Source of the DNA: Tritonibacter multivorans
GTDB taxonomy: Bacteria > Pseudomonadota > Alphaproteobacteria > Rhodobacterales > Rhodobacteraceae
NCBI RefSeq assembly: GCF_001458415.1
Contig: NZ_CYSD01000002.1
Location: 123,061-187,060, forward strand
Direction of reading: 5' to 3'
DNA length: 64,000 nt
This document shows positions 19,012 through 27,998 of the stretch, one piece after another. A program made the position numbers and the translations under genes. How positions within the stretch are numbered: position 1 is the first letter of the stretch; every line of letters starts with the position of its first letter. Below the pieces are notes generated by a model that saw only the letters and a program-made list of their open reading frames with translations, was not told where the DNA came from and did no database searches.

Positions 19012-19257
19012 ATGACAACGTTTATTTTCGCTTTCGGACTGCTGCTCCTGATCATGCTGGGCATGGCGCTTGGCGTGATTATGATGAACAAAACCATCAA
19101 GGGCAGCTGCGGTGGCCTCAATGCCATTGCCGATGCGGATCAATGTCTTGTTTGCAAAAAAGACATCGACCCCAACAGCCCGCTGCGGGATCGTCTGCAG
19201 TGCCCGCGCGCCAAGAAAATGCTCGAACGCGCGCAAATGGAAGCCGAAAACGCCTGA
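19012..19257 (+). CDS. nqrM: Na+-NQR maturation factor NqrM
   Basis: 81 residues: one N-terminal TM helix (4-25) then a Cys-rich tail with Cys33 (GSCGGL), Cys45, Cys48 (CLVCKK) and Cys64. This is the DUF539/NqrM pattern; NqrM is needed to insert the iron of the NqrD/NqrE centre. Starts 22 bases after apbE, with aaggag just upstream, so the two maturation genes form an operon. Confidence 0.94.
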   Translation: MTTFIFAFGLLLLIMLGMALGVIMMNKTIKGSCGGLNAIADADQCLVCKKDIDPNSPLRDRLQCPRAKKMLERAQMEAENA

Positions 19258-19269
19258 TCACATCAGGCG
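19251..19269. terminator. Inverted repeat over the nqrM stop codon
   Basis: cgcctga (19251-19257) pairs with tcaggcg (19263-19269), loop tcaca. It lies between convergent genes (nqrM and the small membrane protein) and probably helps end both transcripts; no T-run. Confidence 0.4.
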
Positions 19270-19285
19270 CAATAGCAATGCGCCT

Positions 19286-19468
19286 TCAGGGCGTTTGCAT
19301 CGGCAAAAAGCCAACAGTCAGGATCCCGCAGGCAGCAATCAGGCCAAACAGCCACAGCTGCCACCGGGGTCCTTCTGCTTTCCAGACCCTGCGATATTGA
19401 TAGCCACTCAGGCAGGCGATGACAAAGATCGTCGTGGCGATGGCCGGGGTCAGGCTGAGGTCGGACAA
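19286..19468 (-). CDS. Small two-TM membrane protein (hypothetical)
   Basis: 60 residues from a TTG start at 19468-19466, with ggagag (19478-19473) just upstream. Two hydrophobic segments, TPAIATTIFVIACL and LWLFGLIAACGILTVGF, are joined by a basic loop (YQYRRVWKAEGPRW), typical of a small inner-membrane protein. It is convergent with nqrM and divergent from the CBS gene. I do not recognise a family. Coding status is inferred from the start signal and hydrophobic pattern, not from homology. Confidence 0.5.
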   Translation of the reverse strand: MSDLSLTPAIATTIFVIACLSGYQYRRVWKAEGPRWQLWLFGLIAACGILTVGFLPMQTP

Positions 19469-19549
19469 TTTACTCTCCGTTTTTGCAGAACCTGGGTTAT
19501 GCTGGACGTCCCTCATAAAGGCAACCAGATCTGGGAGGAACCTGCAGCC

Positions 19550-20071
19550 ATGCCAACGTCCTATCAGGCCCCAATGCGCAAGGATCAAGCCAAGACGCGC
19601 ACTCAAAGCCAAACAACCACGAGCAATCTTCAACCAGAAGCCGCGACCGTTGCGCATTTGCTCTCTGGAAAGGGCGGCGATGTGTTCGCCATTAAACCCG
19701 AAGAAACACTGGGAGAAGCAGTAAAAGTGCTGCGTGATCGGCGCATTGGTGCGCTGGTTGTCACGGATGTGTCCGGTGCGCTGTGCGGCATCCTGTCTGA
19801 ACGCGACATTGTCCGGAAACTGGCAGATACGCCGGGTCAGACCCTGCCGAAACAGGTCCGGGACATCATGACCAAAACCGTAGAGACATGCAGCCCCAAC
19901 GAGGCTTTGGTCTCTGTTCTCAAGCGGATGACGACAGGAAAGTTCCGCCACATGCCCGTTGTTCAAGGTGGCCAGTTGGCCGGGATGATCACAATCGGTG
20001 ATGTGGTGAATTTCCGTCTGACAGAATTGGAACACGAGGCCCTTCAGCTCAAACAACTGATTGTTGGCTAA
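19550..20071 (+). CDS. Tandem CBS-domain protein
   Basis: 173 residues. After a ~45-residue polar N-terminus come two CBS motifs: VFAIKPEETLGEAVKVL ... IGALVVTDVSG ... GILSERDIVRKL, and METCSPNE-like VETCSPNEALVSVL ... FRHMPVVQGG ... GMITIGDVVNFRL. Such stand-alone CBS pairs bind adenine nucleotides and act as regulators; the partner is unknown. ATG 19550 is chosen (gggagga at 19533-19539, somewhat long spacing); the open frame upstream overlaps nqrM in another frame and is not used. Confidence 0.85.
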   Translation: MPTSYQAPMRKDQAKTRTQSQTTTSNLQPEAATVAHLLSGKGGDVFAIKPEETLGEAVKVLRDRRIGALVVTDVSGALCGILSERDIVRKLADTPGQTLPKQVRDIMTKTVETCSPNEALVSVLKRMTTGKFRHMPVVQGGQLAGMITIGDVVNFRLTELEHEALQLKQLIVG

Positions 20072-20110
20072 GTAGCACATCCTGCGCCAAAGCAAGCACC
20101 AACCTGCTGT

Positions 20111-20136
20111 CGCTGATCTGGCAAGCCAGATCAGCG
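20111..20136. terminator. Perfect 12-bp inverted repeat between convergent genes
   Basis: cgctgatctggc (20111-20122) and gccagatcagcg (20125-20136) are exactly complementary with two bases between. It lies between the ends of the CBS gene (+) and the phosphatidyltransferase gene (-). No T-run; likely a shared terminator. Confidence 0.6.
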
Positions 20137-20168
20137 CAGGCGGCAGTTACGGCTGCGTCAGCAGCACA

Positions 20169-20768
20169 TTAGAAAACCCGCGCAGCCAGTAGAACCCGAG
20201 ACACGGCTGTCACAAGGCAAAGCGCCCCGAAGACAAAAGCCGCGGGCACAAACCAGCCCGGCAGCAGGCAAAATAGCACAAAAAGGCCGATTGTCTCTGC
20301 GCCCTCCAAAAGCCCGCCGGTGAAATAGAGCGTTTTCACCCCAAGCGCATCCGTCTTCATCTCGCGCTTTTCGGCCAAAACGGCATAGGCCAGAAAGGTT
20401 GCGCCATTGACGTAGAAGGAAAACAGCAAAAACGCCGCCGCCAAGCCATTGGCGGGATCGACCACCACAAAAGCCAGCGGCACCGCGCCGTAGAATGCAA
20501 AATCGCAGACAATATCGAGAAACCCGCCAAAATCACTGGGCTGCCCGGCCCGCGCGACCGCACCATCCAAGCCATCCGCCAAGCGCGACAACACGATCGC
20601 AGCCAAAGCCCAACCCATAGCACCAAGCGCTATCAAAAGCGCGGCAAGAAGCCCGAACCCCAGCCCAGCCAAAGTCACTTGATCGGGGCGAACCCCCCGC
20701 GCTGCAAGCCGCGCGCCTTGGGCGTTCAAAATCGGATCAATAAGAGGGCGAATTCTGGCGTCAAACAT
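20169..20768 (-). CDS. CDP-alcohol phosphatidyltransferase family protein
   Basis: 199 residues with about five TM helices. The catalytic signature is visible as DGLDGAVAR followed by G, D and D in FGGFLDIVCDF, matching DG-xx-AR-x(7-8)-G-xxx-D-xxx-D. Such enzymes move a phosphatidyl group from CDP-diacylglycerol to an alcohol (glycerol phosphate, inositol, serine) in the membrane; which alcohol cannot be told. Monocistronic. Confidence 0.88.
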   Translation of the reverse strand: MFDARIRPLIDPILNAQGARLAARGVRPDQVTLAGLGFGLLAALLIALGAMGWALAAIVLSRLADGLDGAVARAGQPSDFGGFLDIVCDFAFYGAVPLAFVVVDPANGLAAAFLLFSFYVNGATFLAYAVLAEKREMKTDALGVKTLYFTGGLLEGAETIGLFVLFCLLPGWFVPAAFVFGALCLVTAVSRVLLAARVF

Positions 20769-20867
20769 AGCCTTAGTCCTAGCCTTGGTCAGGGAAAAGG
20801 TCCATTCACGTTCCCGCGGGTCAAATCAGATCTGGCCGCTTGATCCCACACCGTGCAACATGGGGCC

Positions 20868-21809
20868 ATGACACAGCGCATTCCTCTCAGAACTCTCGAC
20901 GGGCAACCGATTGGCGGCTTTGCCTTTGGCACCATGCAATATGGCGGCCGCGCCGACCGCGCGGCGTCCGATGCGATGTACGCGGACTGCCGTGCGGCAG
21001 GGCTTCGTCATTTCGACACGGCCTTTGTCTATACAGACGGGGCCAGCGAAGAAATCCTCGGCGCGCAAGTCAAAGCCGAGCGGGAGGCGGTTTTTGTGGC
21101 GAGCAAGGTCGGCTACATAGGTGGTGCTGGCGCGGAAAACCTTCAGACACAGTTCGAAACCAGCCGTCGCCGTCTGAACATGGATGTTGTCGATCTTCTG
21201 TATCTGCACCGCTTTGATCCGAACACGGATCTTCGCGAGACTTTGCACTGGTTTGCTGAAGTCAAAGCGAAGAGTCAGATCCGCCACGTTGGGCTGTCCA
21301 ATTTTGCCGCATGGCAAGTGATGAAAGCAATCCAGATTGCGGCAGAATTTGATCTGAGCGTTGATGTACTGCAGCCCATGTATTCCCTTGTGAAGCGCCA
21401 GGCTGAAGTCGAAATTCTTCCGATGTGCGCCGATCAGGACATTCTCGCGGCCACTTACTCCCCGCTTGGTGGCGGACTGCTGACCGGGAAATATAACCAC
21501 GGTGGTCAAGGTCGGCTGAGCGAAGACAAGAGATATGCTGCCCGCTACGGCCAGCCGTGGATGCACACATGCGGCGCACAGCTTGCAGAGCTGGCCGAAC
21601 GTCACATGGTCGATCCGGCCACGCTTGCTGTTGCATGGGCAGCAGCACATTCCTGTGCCCCCTGCCCGATACTATCAGCCCGATCCAGCGCACAATTGGC
21701 CCCCTCTTTGGCGGCTTTGAGCTACGATCTGAGCGACGCGCTTTATGCCGAAATCGAAACGCTGAGCCCGCGCCCTGCGCCGGCAACAGACCGTTTGGAA
21801 GAAAGTTGA
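20868..21809 (+). CDS. Aldo/keto reductase
   Basis: 313 residues, (beta/alpha)8 NADPH-dependent oxidoreductase. The catalytic tetrad is readable: Asp and Tyr in FDTAFVYTDG, Lys in VASKVGY and His in YLHRFDP; the cofactor region includes VLQPMYSL and TYSPLGGGLLTGKY. Substrate unknown. ATG 20868 is used; GTG 20853 in frame has no better ribosome binding site. Ends six bases before the convergent GGDEF-like gene. Confidence 0.9.
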   Translation: MTQRIPLRTLDGQPIGGFAFGTMQYGGRADRAASDAMYADCRAAGLRHFDTAFVYTDGASEEILGAQVKAEREAVFVASKVGYIGGAGAENLQTQFETSRRRLNMDVVDLLYLHRFDPNTDLRETLHWFAEVKAKSQIRHVGLSNFAAWQVMKAIQIAAEFDLSVDVLQPMYSLVKRQAEVEILPMCADQDILAATYSPLGGGLLTGKYNHGGQGRLSEDKRYAARYGQPWMHTCGAQLAELAERHMVDPATLAVAWAAAHSCAPCPILSARSSAQLAPSLAALSYDLSDALYAEIETLSPRPAPATDRLEES

Positions 21810-21815
21810 CAGCTG

Positions 21816-22763
21816 CTAGCCAAGATTGCGTAGGCGCCCCAGTTGCGCCTGAACATCCTCCAGGGCGTCGCCGGGCGTCTCTCCACCAGTCACCGAAGAG
21901 ACGCTGATTTTAACTGCCAGATTCTGGCTCGCCTCACATTGAACGAGGTGCGCCCGCACCCGATCGGCAAGCGCATGCGTTTCATGCTCGCTCCAGCCGC
22001 GCAGCAGAATCATAAATTCTGACGGGCCCACGCGAAAAATCTGCTCTCGCTCGCCCAGAAACCCGTGGAAGGTTTCTGCGACCTGACGCAGCGCATTGTC
22101 GATTGCAGCATGTCCCAATGACTGCTTCATCTGGGAAAAATTCTCGATCTCCAGCACCAGCAGGCCAGCTGTCTCTTGTGGTTTCAGCTCTGCAACGACC
22201 CGATCCAAACGCGCCCGGTTAAAGACTCGGGTCAACGGATCCCGCATGGACGCCATATCGATCGCTTCCCCAAAGGTCGGCACATGCCCCTGGGCAAACA
22301 CAACGTAAAAACTGGTCAGCAGCAAAGCCCCAAACATCCGCGCCGCATTTGCCGGATCGCCATTAAAGGCGAGGATTGCGGGAACAATGGCTGTCAGAAA
22401 GATCGCCATGGTCACACTGCCACCTCTGGACGCCAATACCCGCGCGCTGACAAGGGCTGGAAAGACCCAAATCGCGCCACCGACCCCCAAAGAGGCTGTC
22501 GAACACAGCAGAACAAGCGTCAATGCGCAGCACATAATACGGCTGGAGACAGGCCGCGTGCCGCGTTTAATATCTGCGAATAGATTGAGCAAAAGCATCA
22601 AATCGAACACTGCCAAGGCAGCAGCCAATGGCACAAGCCCAATCATAAGGTTTTTGATGCACAGCCCGAGCAGTAAAAGCGACAACAGTCCTCTCGCGGC
22701 AAGCTCCGCCCCCTGCAGAGGATGCGGTTTTGCGGGCTCTTGAGATCCGGACCCTGGCTTCAC
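21816..22763 (-). CDS. Membrane protein with degenerate GGDEF domain
   Basis: 315 residues from GTG 22763, which has gaggaga five bases upstream; the frame is open to an ATG at 22889 without a ribosome binding site. About five to six TM helices (residues 25-170) precede a GGDEF-type domain (DPLTRVFNRARLDR ... LVLEIENFSQMKQSLGH ... FRVGPSEFMILL). The active-site GG[DE]EF is GPSEF and the metal Asp of the DIDxF motif is Glu, so diguanylate cyclase activity is doubtful. It may bind rather than make a nucleotide; the role is unknown. Confidence 0.8.
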   Translation of the reverse strand: MKPGSGSQEPAKPHPLQGAELAARGLLSLLLLGLCIKNLMIGLVPLAAALAVFDLMLLLNLFADIKRGTRPVSSRIMCCALTLVLLCSTASLGVGGAIWVFPALVSARVLASRGGSVTMAIFLTAIVPAILAFNGDPANAARMFGALLLTSFYVVFAQGHVPTFGEAIDMASMRDPLTRVFNRARLDRVVAELKPQETAGLLVLEIENFSQMKQSLGHAAIDNALRQVAETFHGFLGEREQIFRVGPSEFMILLRGWSEHETHALADRVRAHLVQCEASQNLAVKISVSSVTGGETPGDALEDVQAQLGRLRNLG

Positions 22764-22917
22764 ATTGGTCTCCTCGCTTGTCTTTCGGCGATCAGAGCGA
22801 CGTACATACAATCTTTCCGAGTACAAAGATGCGATTCCCACCGAAAAGAAAAGCCCCCCGGCCGTATAGGCCGGAGAGCATTTTGACATAAAACCATCAG
22901 AAAATGGTTAATTTTTA

Positions 22918-25428
22918 TCAGCCATCCTGGCGGATAGTGGCGTTTTTCGGATCATAGGGGCTGTCGCAGGTGACAACCGCATCCCATAGCTTGTCCTGAA
23001 TTTTAACCTTCAGCTTGGTGCCCTCAACCGCATCTTCGGGGCGTACATAGCCCATGCCGATGGATTTCTCGAAGGCCACCGAATAGCCACCCGAGGTCAG
23101 ACGACCCACGCGGGTTGCGCCATCTTCGGTATAGAGCGCCTCACGACCCCAGGGATCTGCATCGGCCGGGCCGTCGATCAGCAGGGTGCAGCACTTGAAG
23201 CGCACACCGGTCTCGACCAGCTTCTCTTTGCCGTAGAAGTCCTTGTTCAGGTCAATAAAGCGCGGCAGGTCGGCTTCGGCCGGGGTCGCGTCGCGGCCCA
23301 GTTCGGTGCCAAACGCACGGTAGGATTTCTCCATGCGCAGCCAGTTTTGTGCGCGCGCACCCACCAACTTCATGCCGTGCTTCTCACCAGCCTTTTCGAG
23401 AAGGTCGAACAGGTAGTTCTGCATCTCGATCGGGTGGTGAAGTTCCCAGCCAAGTTCACCGGTATAAGCCACGCGGATCGCGTTCACGGGGCACATCCCC
23501 AGTTCGATCTGCTTGGCCGACAGCCAGGGGAACCGCTTGTTGGAAAGCGCGGTTTCCGGATCTGCATCCTTGATGATCTCTTTCAGAACATCGCGCGACT
23601 TCGGACCAGCGATGGCGAAAACACCCCACTGCGTGGTCACATCCTGCAGTTCGATGCGGCCGAATTCTGCTTCTTTGTCCTCGATCGCCTTCTTCAGGTA
23701 GTCGGCGTCGTATTCGGTCCAGGCACCTGCGGACACCAAGTAGTATTCGTCATCTTTCAGACGGACGATGGTGTATTCGGTCCGGGTGGTCCCGTGCGAG
23801 GTCAGCGCGTAGGTCAGGTTGATGCGCCCCACCTTCGGCAGCTTGTTGCAGGTGAACCAGTCGAGGAACGCAGTTGCGCCGGGGCCTTTGACGATGTGCT
23901 TGGTAAAGGCGGTTGCGTCCACCAGACCAACGCCTTCGCGGATCGCTTTGGCTTCTGCGACCGCATATTCCCACCAGCCGCCGCGGCGGAAGGAACGGGC
24001 ATCGTGATCGAAGTTTTCCGGTGCGTCGAGCGGGCCGAAGTAGTTCGGGCGTTCCCAGCCGTTGACCCAGCCGAATTGCGCGCCGCGCGCGGCCTGACGG
24101 TCATAGGCAGGCGAGGTGCGCAGCGGGCGGGCCGCCGGGCGTTCTTCGTCCGGGTGGTGCAGGATGTAGACGTGGTCGTAGCACTCTTCGTTTTTACGCG
24201 CTGCGAATTCAGTGGTCATCCAGTTGGAGGAGTACCGCTTGGGGTCCAGCGACGCCATGTCGATCTCGGCCTCGCCGTCGACCATCATCTGCGCCAGATA
24301 GTAGCCGGTGCCGCCTGCAGCGGTGATGCCGAAGGAGAAACCTTCTGCCAGCCACATGTTGCGCAGACCCGGCGCCGGGCCAACCAGCGGGTTGCCGTCG
24401 GGGGTGTAGCAGATCGGGCCGTTGAAATCGTCTTTCAGACCAGATTCTTCGCAGGACGGCATACGGTGGATCATTGCCATATACTGGTCTTCGATCCGCT
24501 CCAGATCGAGCGGGAAGAGGTCAGCCCGGAAAGAATCCGGCACACCGTACTCAAAGCAAGCGGGTGCGTTTTTCTCGTAGACACCAAGGATCCAGCCGCC
24601 GCGTTCTTCGCGGACATAGGATTCTGCGTCGGCGTCACGGATCACCGGGTGCTCCGGGTTGCCTTCGGCGCGGTAAGCTTCCAGCGCGGGGTCAACGTCG
24701 GTGACGATGAACTGGTGCTCAACCGGGATCGCCGGGATTTTGATGCCCAGTTTCTTAGCGGTGCGCTGTGCGTGGTTGCCGGATGCGGTGACAACGTGTT
24801 CTGCGGTGATGACGACTTTCTCGTCGGACTCGACCAGGTTGCCGCCCTTTTCCACCATCTTGGTGCAGGTGACTTCCCAGTGGGTGCCGTTCCAGTGGAA
24901 CTCGTCCGCTTGCAGTTTGCGAACGATGTCCACGCCGCGCTGACGGGCACCTTTGGCCATCGCCTGGGTCACGTCTGCCGGGTTAATGTAGCCGTCTTCA
25001 GTGTGGTAGATCGCACCTTTCAGGTCTTCGGTGTTAATCAGCGGCCAGCGCTCTTTGATCTGATCCGGGGTCAACCACTCATAGGCAACATCGCAGGTTT
25101 CCGCGGTGGACGCGTAGAGCATGTATTCGTCCATACGCTCTTGGGTCTGCGCCATGCGCAGGTTGCCCACAACCGCAAAGCCCGCGTTGAGGCCGGTTTC
25201 TTCCTCAAGCGTCTTATAGAAATCCACGGAGTATTTGTGGATGTGGGTTGTCGCAAAGGACATGTTAAACAGCGGCAGCAGGCCTGCTGCGTGCCAGGTC
25301 GAACCGGCGGTCAGCTCGTCGCGTTCGATCAGCATCACATCATCCCAGCCCGCTTTGGCCAGGTGATAGGCGATCGAGGTGCCAATGGCGCCGCCACCAA
25401 CGACAAGTGCCTTTACTTGGGTTTTCAT
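22918..25428 (-). CDS. Dimethylglycine/sarcosine dehydrogenase-type FAD enzyme
   Basis: 836 residues. N-terminal D-amino-acid-oxidase domain: FAD motif VVGGGAIGTSIAYHLAKAG and AGSTWHAAGL, where His46 matches the residue that carries covalent FAD in mitochondrial DMGDH. A GcvT-like folate-binding half follows (roughly 430-836, e.g. GARAQNWLRMEKSYRAFG and LTSGGYSVAFEKSIGMGYV). Such enzymes oxidatively demethylate dimethylglycine or sarcosine, passing the one-carbon unit to tetrahydrofolate. ATG 25428 has ggaaggg seven bases upstream; ATG 25434 is too close. GbcAB at 52.9-55.2 kb would supply dimethylglycine. The exact substrate is inferred. Confidence 0.88.
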   Translation of the reverse strand: MKTQVKALVVGGGAIGTSIAYHLAKAGWDDVMLIERDELTAGSTWHAAGLLPLFNMSFATTHIHKYSVDFYKTLEEETGLNAGFAVVGNLRMAQTQERMDEYMLYASTAETCDVAYEWLTPDQIKERWPLINTEDLKGAIYHTEDGYINPADVTQAMAKGARQRGVDIVRKLQADEFHWNGTHWEVTCTKMVEKGGNLVESDEKVVITAEHVVTASGNHAQRTAKKLGIKIPAIPVEHQFIVTDVDPALEAYRAEGNPEHPVIRDADAESYVREERGGWILGVYEKNAPACFEYGVPDSFRADLFPLDLERIEDQYMAMIHRMPSCEESGLKDDFNGPICYTPDGNPLVGPAPGLRNMWLAEGFSFGITAAGGTGYYLAQMMVDGEAEIDMASLDPKRYSSNWMTTEFAARKNEECYDHVYILHHPDEERPAARPLRTSPAYDRQAARGAQFGWVNGWERPNYFGPLDAPENFDHDARSFRRGGWWEYAVAEAKAIREGVGLVDATAFTKHIVKGPGATAFLDWFTCNKLPKVGRINLTYALTSHGTTRTEYTIVRLKDDEYYLVSAGAWTEYDADYLKKAIEDKEAEFGRIELQDVTTQWGVFAIAGPKSRDVLKEIIKDADPETALSNKRFPWLSAKQIELGMCPVNAIRVAYTGELGWELHHPIEMQNYLFDLLEKAGEKHGMKLVGARAQNWLRMEKSYRAFGTELGRDATPAEADLPRFIDLNKDFYGKEKLVETGVRFKCCTLLIDGPADADPWGREALYTEDGATRVGRLTSGGYSVAFEKSIGMGYVRPEDAVEGTKLKVKIQDKLWDAVVTCDSPYDPKNATIRQDG

Positions 25429-25574
25429 CTGCATGCCCTTCCGGTCATTGATTCAATTGCTGGACGCATATTGCCAATGACGGCGTTTTAGAGCGAAGAA
25501 CAGGCGACGCAAAACACACCAAAACCGACTTGGAGCGACAGAAAACGCAAAGGGGGGTGGTTTAGGGTGCCCTA

Positions 25575-25602
25575 CCCCCATGTCGCAAGCCGTTCATGGG
25601 GG
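25575..25602 (-). terminator. Inverted repeat after the small secreted protein gene
   Basis: cccccatg (25575-25582) and catggggg (25595-25602) with a 12-base loop, 14 bases downstream of the stop of the - strand gene ending at 25616. No T-run; moderate support. Confidence 0.45.
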
Positions 25603-25615
25603 CGCAAAAGGTCAA

Positions 25616-25927
25616 TTAGTGCGAGTCGGTCAGACGACCACGGTTCAAGGTCGCAGGCGGTGTGAGCGCCGATCCACCCAGATCAACTTCGCCCTGACCA
25701 GCGCCCATTTCAACCAGCGCACCACGCAGCTGAACAACATCCGTCAGCTGCAGATCGCCCTGCGCAATTTCTGTGCCCAGGCCAGCAATCCGCGGCGCAT
25801 AACCTTCCATGTAGCTTGAAACTTCCAGCTCTCCAAAGGCCAGGCCGCGATAGTGGCCCTGACGTTCATAGTCCACGCCCATTGCAACAACTGCGCAGAC
25901 GATGGCGAAAAGAACATGGTATTTCAT
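25616..25927 (-). CDS. Small exported protein (hypothetical)
   Basis: 103 residues. The N-terminal KYHVLFAIVCAVVAMGVD is a likely signal peptide or membrane anchor; the rest is polar with few charges, GLAFGELEVSSYMEGYAPR and GDLQLTDVVQLRGALVE. gttgagga precedes the ATG. I do not recognise the family. Same strand as the DMGDH gene downstream (gap ~190 bases). Confidence 0.65.
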   Translation of the reverse strand: MKYHVLFAIVCAVVAMGVDYERQGHYRGLAFGELEVSSYMEGYAPRIAGLGTEIAQGDLQLTDVVQLRGALVEMGAGQGEVDLGGSALTPPATLNRGRLTDSH

Positions 25928-26180
25928 TCGTGGATCCTCAACTTGTTACACGTCTTCTAAGACGTTGAGAGTTACCGCTTGTCTAACAACCGACCGTTTC
26001 GGCGCTGCGGACAAGCGACATGGTTTCGCTTTTGTTAACCATGTTCGGTCCACAGGGCGGAAATGAGGCTGAAGCGCGTCAGTTCGAGGAAAGTTAGAGG
26101 CAGCGCCGCCCAAGTTGGCGGCACTGAGCCAAGATTGTGACGGAATGGGGCATCCCGCCACGCAGCCGACAGATTACGGT

Positions 26181-27968
26181 CTATCCGCCAAGAGCAATGC
26201 CTTCGCGACGCGGATCTGCTGCGCCCTTTAAGGTGTCCCCGATCTCAATGGCATGAAGACCGGAATTCAGATCGCGTAGATTGACCTCGAACCCCATGGC
26301 CGACAAAGGCTCCGAAAGCGTTTCCGCCGCCGTGCCAGCCTCTAGGTCGTAAGTGCCAAAGCGATTGACCGCATGAGGCAGCGCCAGCGCAGCCTGAAGG
26401 TCCATGTCCCAATCCGCCCAAGCCACAATTGTTTTGGCCACATAGCCAATAATCCGGCTCCCGCCGGGGGATCCGATGGCCAGCACAGGGGCCCCCTCTT
26501 CCAGCACAATGGTAGGCGACATTGACGACCGCGGCCGCTTGCCGGGCTCTAGCCGATTGGCAATGGGCACCCCATCACGCTGGGTACGGAACGAAAAATC
26601 TGTCAGCTCATTGTTCAGCAGGAAGCCATTGGTCATCAATCGCGACCCAAAGCCGTTCTCGATTGTGGTCGTCATCGACAGGACATTGCCGTCGGCGTCC
26701 ACAATAGAGATATGAGACGTCGACGGCAGTTCGAGGCTTTCATCATCTGCCCAGTTCAGCGCGTGGTCGAATTCCGGGGTGCCGGGTTCAACGGTTTCGA
26801 GCGCTGTTTCGCGACGCATAAGATTCGCCCGTTTGGCAAGATAGTCTGCATTGACCAGCCCACCTGTCGGCACGGGCACATAGTCGCTGTCGGCCATGTA
26901 GCGACCTCGATCTGCAAAAGCGAGCCGTGACGCATCACCGATAAGCCGCCAGCTGATGGGATTGTCCGCCCCAAGCTCGGCCATATCAAACACGTTCAAC
27001 ATGCCCAAAATCTGTCCAACGGTCAGCGCCCCAGAGGATGGCGGCCCCATGCCGCAGACATCAAAGCTGCGATAGGTCGAACAGGTCGCGGGCCGCTCTT
27101 TCACCTGATAAAGTGCAAGGTCCATCGCGTTCAGAACCCCGGGATTGCCCGGCGCATCTTGCACCGTGCGCACAATGTCGGCAGCGATCGCACCAGAATA
27201 GAAGGCCGCCGTGCCCTGCTCTGCCAATGCACGCAATGTATCAGCGTATTCTGTATTGGTCAGTATTTGCCCTTCAGCCAAGGGCTCTCCATCTGGCAAG
27301 AAATAGGACGCGGTTTCAGGGAAACGCGCCAGACGCTCTGCGTCACGCGCGACCGAGGCCGCCATACGTGGCGACACAGCAAAACCGCCCTCTGCCATCG
27401 CAATGGCATCCTCGAAAAGCGCGCTCCAATTGGCGCGCCCCCATTTCCGATGCGCCGCCTCCAGAAGAGCCGGGGTGCCGGGCGTGCCAACAGACAGGCC
27501 GCCGACGACGGCATCAAAGAATTTGAGCGGCACACCGGTTTCGTCCTGAAACAGTCTTGGTGTTGCGGCGAGCGGCGCGGTTTCGCGCCCATCCAATGTG
27601 GTCACCCCACCGGTTTTTGCATCGTAGTATACAAGAAATGCCCCACCCCCGAGGCCGGACGACTGCGGCTCGACCAGCCCAAGCATAACCTGTACGGCCA
27701 CCATCGCATCTGCAGCGGTGCCGCCTGCACGCAAGATTTTCGCGCCTGCCTCCACCGCGTGCGGATTGGCAGCCGCAACCATCCAGTTGTCAGCCTCAAC
27801 AACTTGCCCTGCATCGCGCAGGGCAAGCGCCGTCATCGCCGTATCCGAGAACCCGGAATTTGCAAGCGCTGTGGCGCCTTCCGGTGCAACCGCATCCGCC
27901 GCATCCTGAGCCACAGCCCCTGACACCAAAGCCGCAAAAGCGACCCCGCTCAAAACCATCCGCAACAT
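26181..27968 (-). CDS. ggt: Gamma-glutamyltransferase
   Basis: 595 residues, a periplasmic glutathione hydrolase/transferase made as a precursor. Signal peptide at 1-20 (VLSGVAFAALVSGAVAQ). The self-cleavage/catalytic Thr is Thr417 in STSHISIVDADGNVLS, aligning with TTHYSVVD of E. coli Ggt; the ligand-binding GSPGGSRIIGYV and ETAPLAAT (Arg in GRETAP) are present. Ends 212 bases beyond the next small gene's region and is followed downstream by nothing on the same strand until 25927. Confidence 0.94.
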   Translation of the reverse strand: MLRMVLSGVAFAALVSGAVAQDAADAVAPEGATALANSGFSDTAMTALALRDAGQVVEADNWMVAAANPHAVEAGAKILRAGGTAADAMVAVQVMLGLVEPQSSGLGGGAFLVYYDAKTGGVTTLDGRETAPLAATPRLFQDETGVPLKFFDAVVGGLSVGTPGTPALLEAAHRKWGRANWSALFEDAIAMAEGGFAVSPRMAASVARDAERLARFPETASYFLPDGEPLAEGQILTNTEYADTLRALAEQGTAAFYSGAIAADIVRTVQDAPGNPGVLNAMDLALYQVKERPATCSTYRSFDVCGMGPPSSGALTVGQILGMLNVFDMAELGADNPISWRLIGDASRLAFADRGRYMADSDYVPVPTGGLVNADYLAKRANLMRRETALETVEPGTPEFDHALNWADDESLELPSTSHISIVDADGNVLSMTTTIENGFGSRLMTNGFLLNNELTDFSFRTQRDGVPIANRLEPGKRPRSSMSPTIVLEEGAPVLAIGSPGGSRIIGYVAKTIVAWADWDMDLQAALALPHAVNRFGTYDLEAGTAAETLSEPLSAMGFEVNLRDLNSGLHAIEIGDTLKGAADPRREGIALGG

Positions 27969-27998
27969 GTCAGTCTCCCCCGTCTTGTGACCCGCAGG

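Noticed and set aside
23347..25491. Open frame of 714 codons on the + strand
   Set aside because: Antisense shadow of the DMGDH-type gene, which has clear FAD motifs; no ribosome binding site or motif in the + strand frame.
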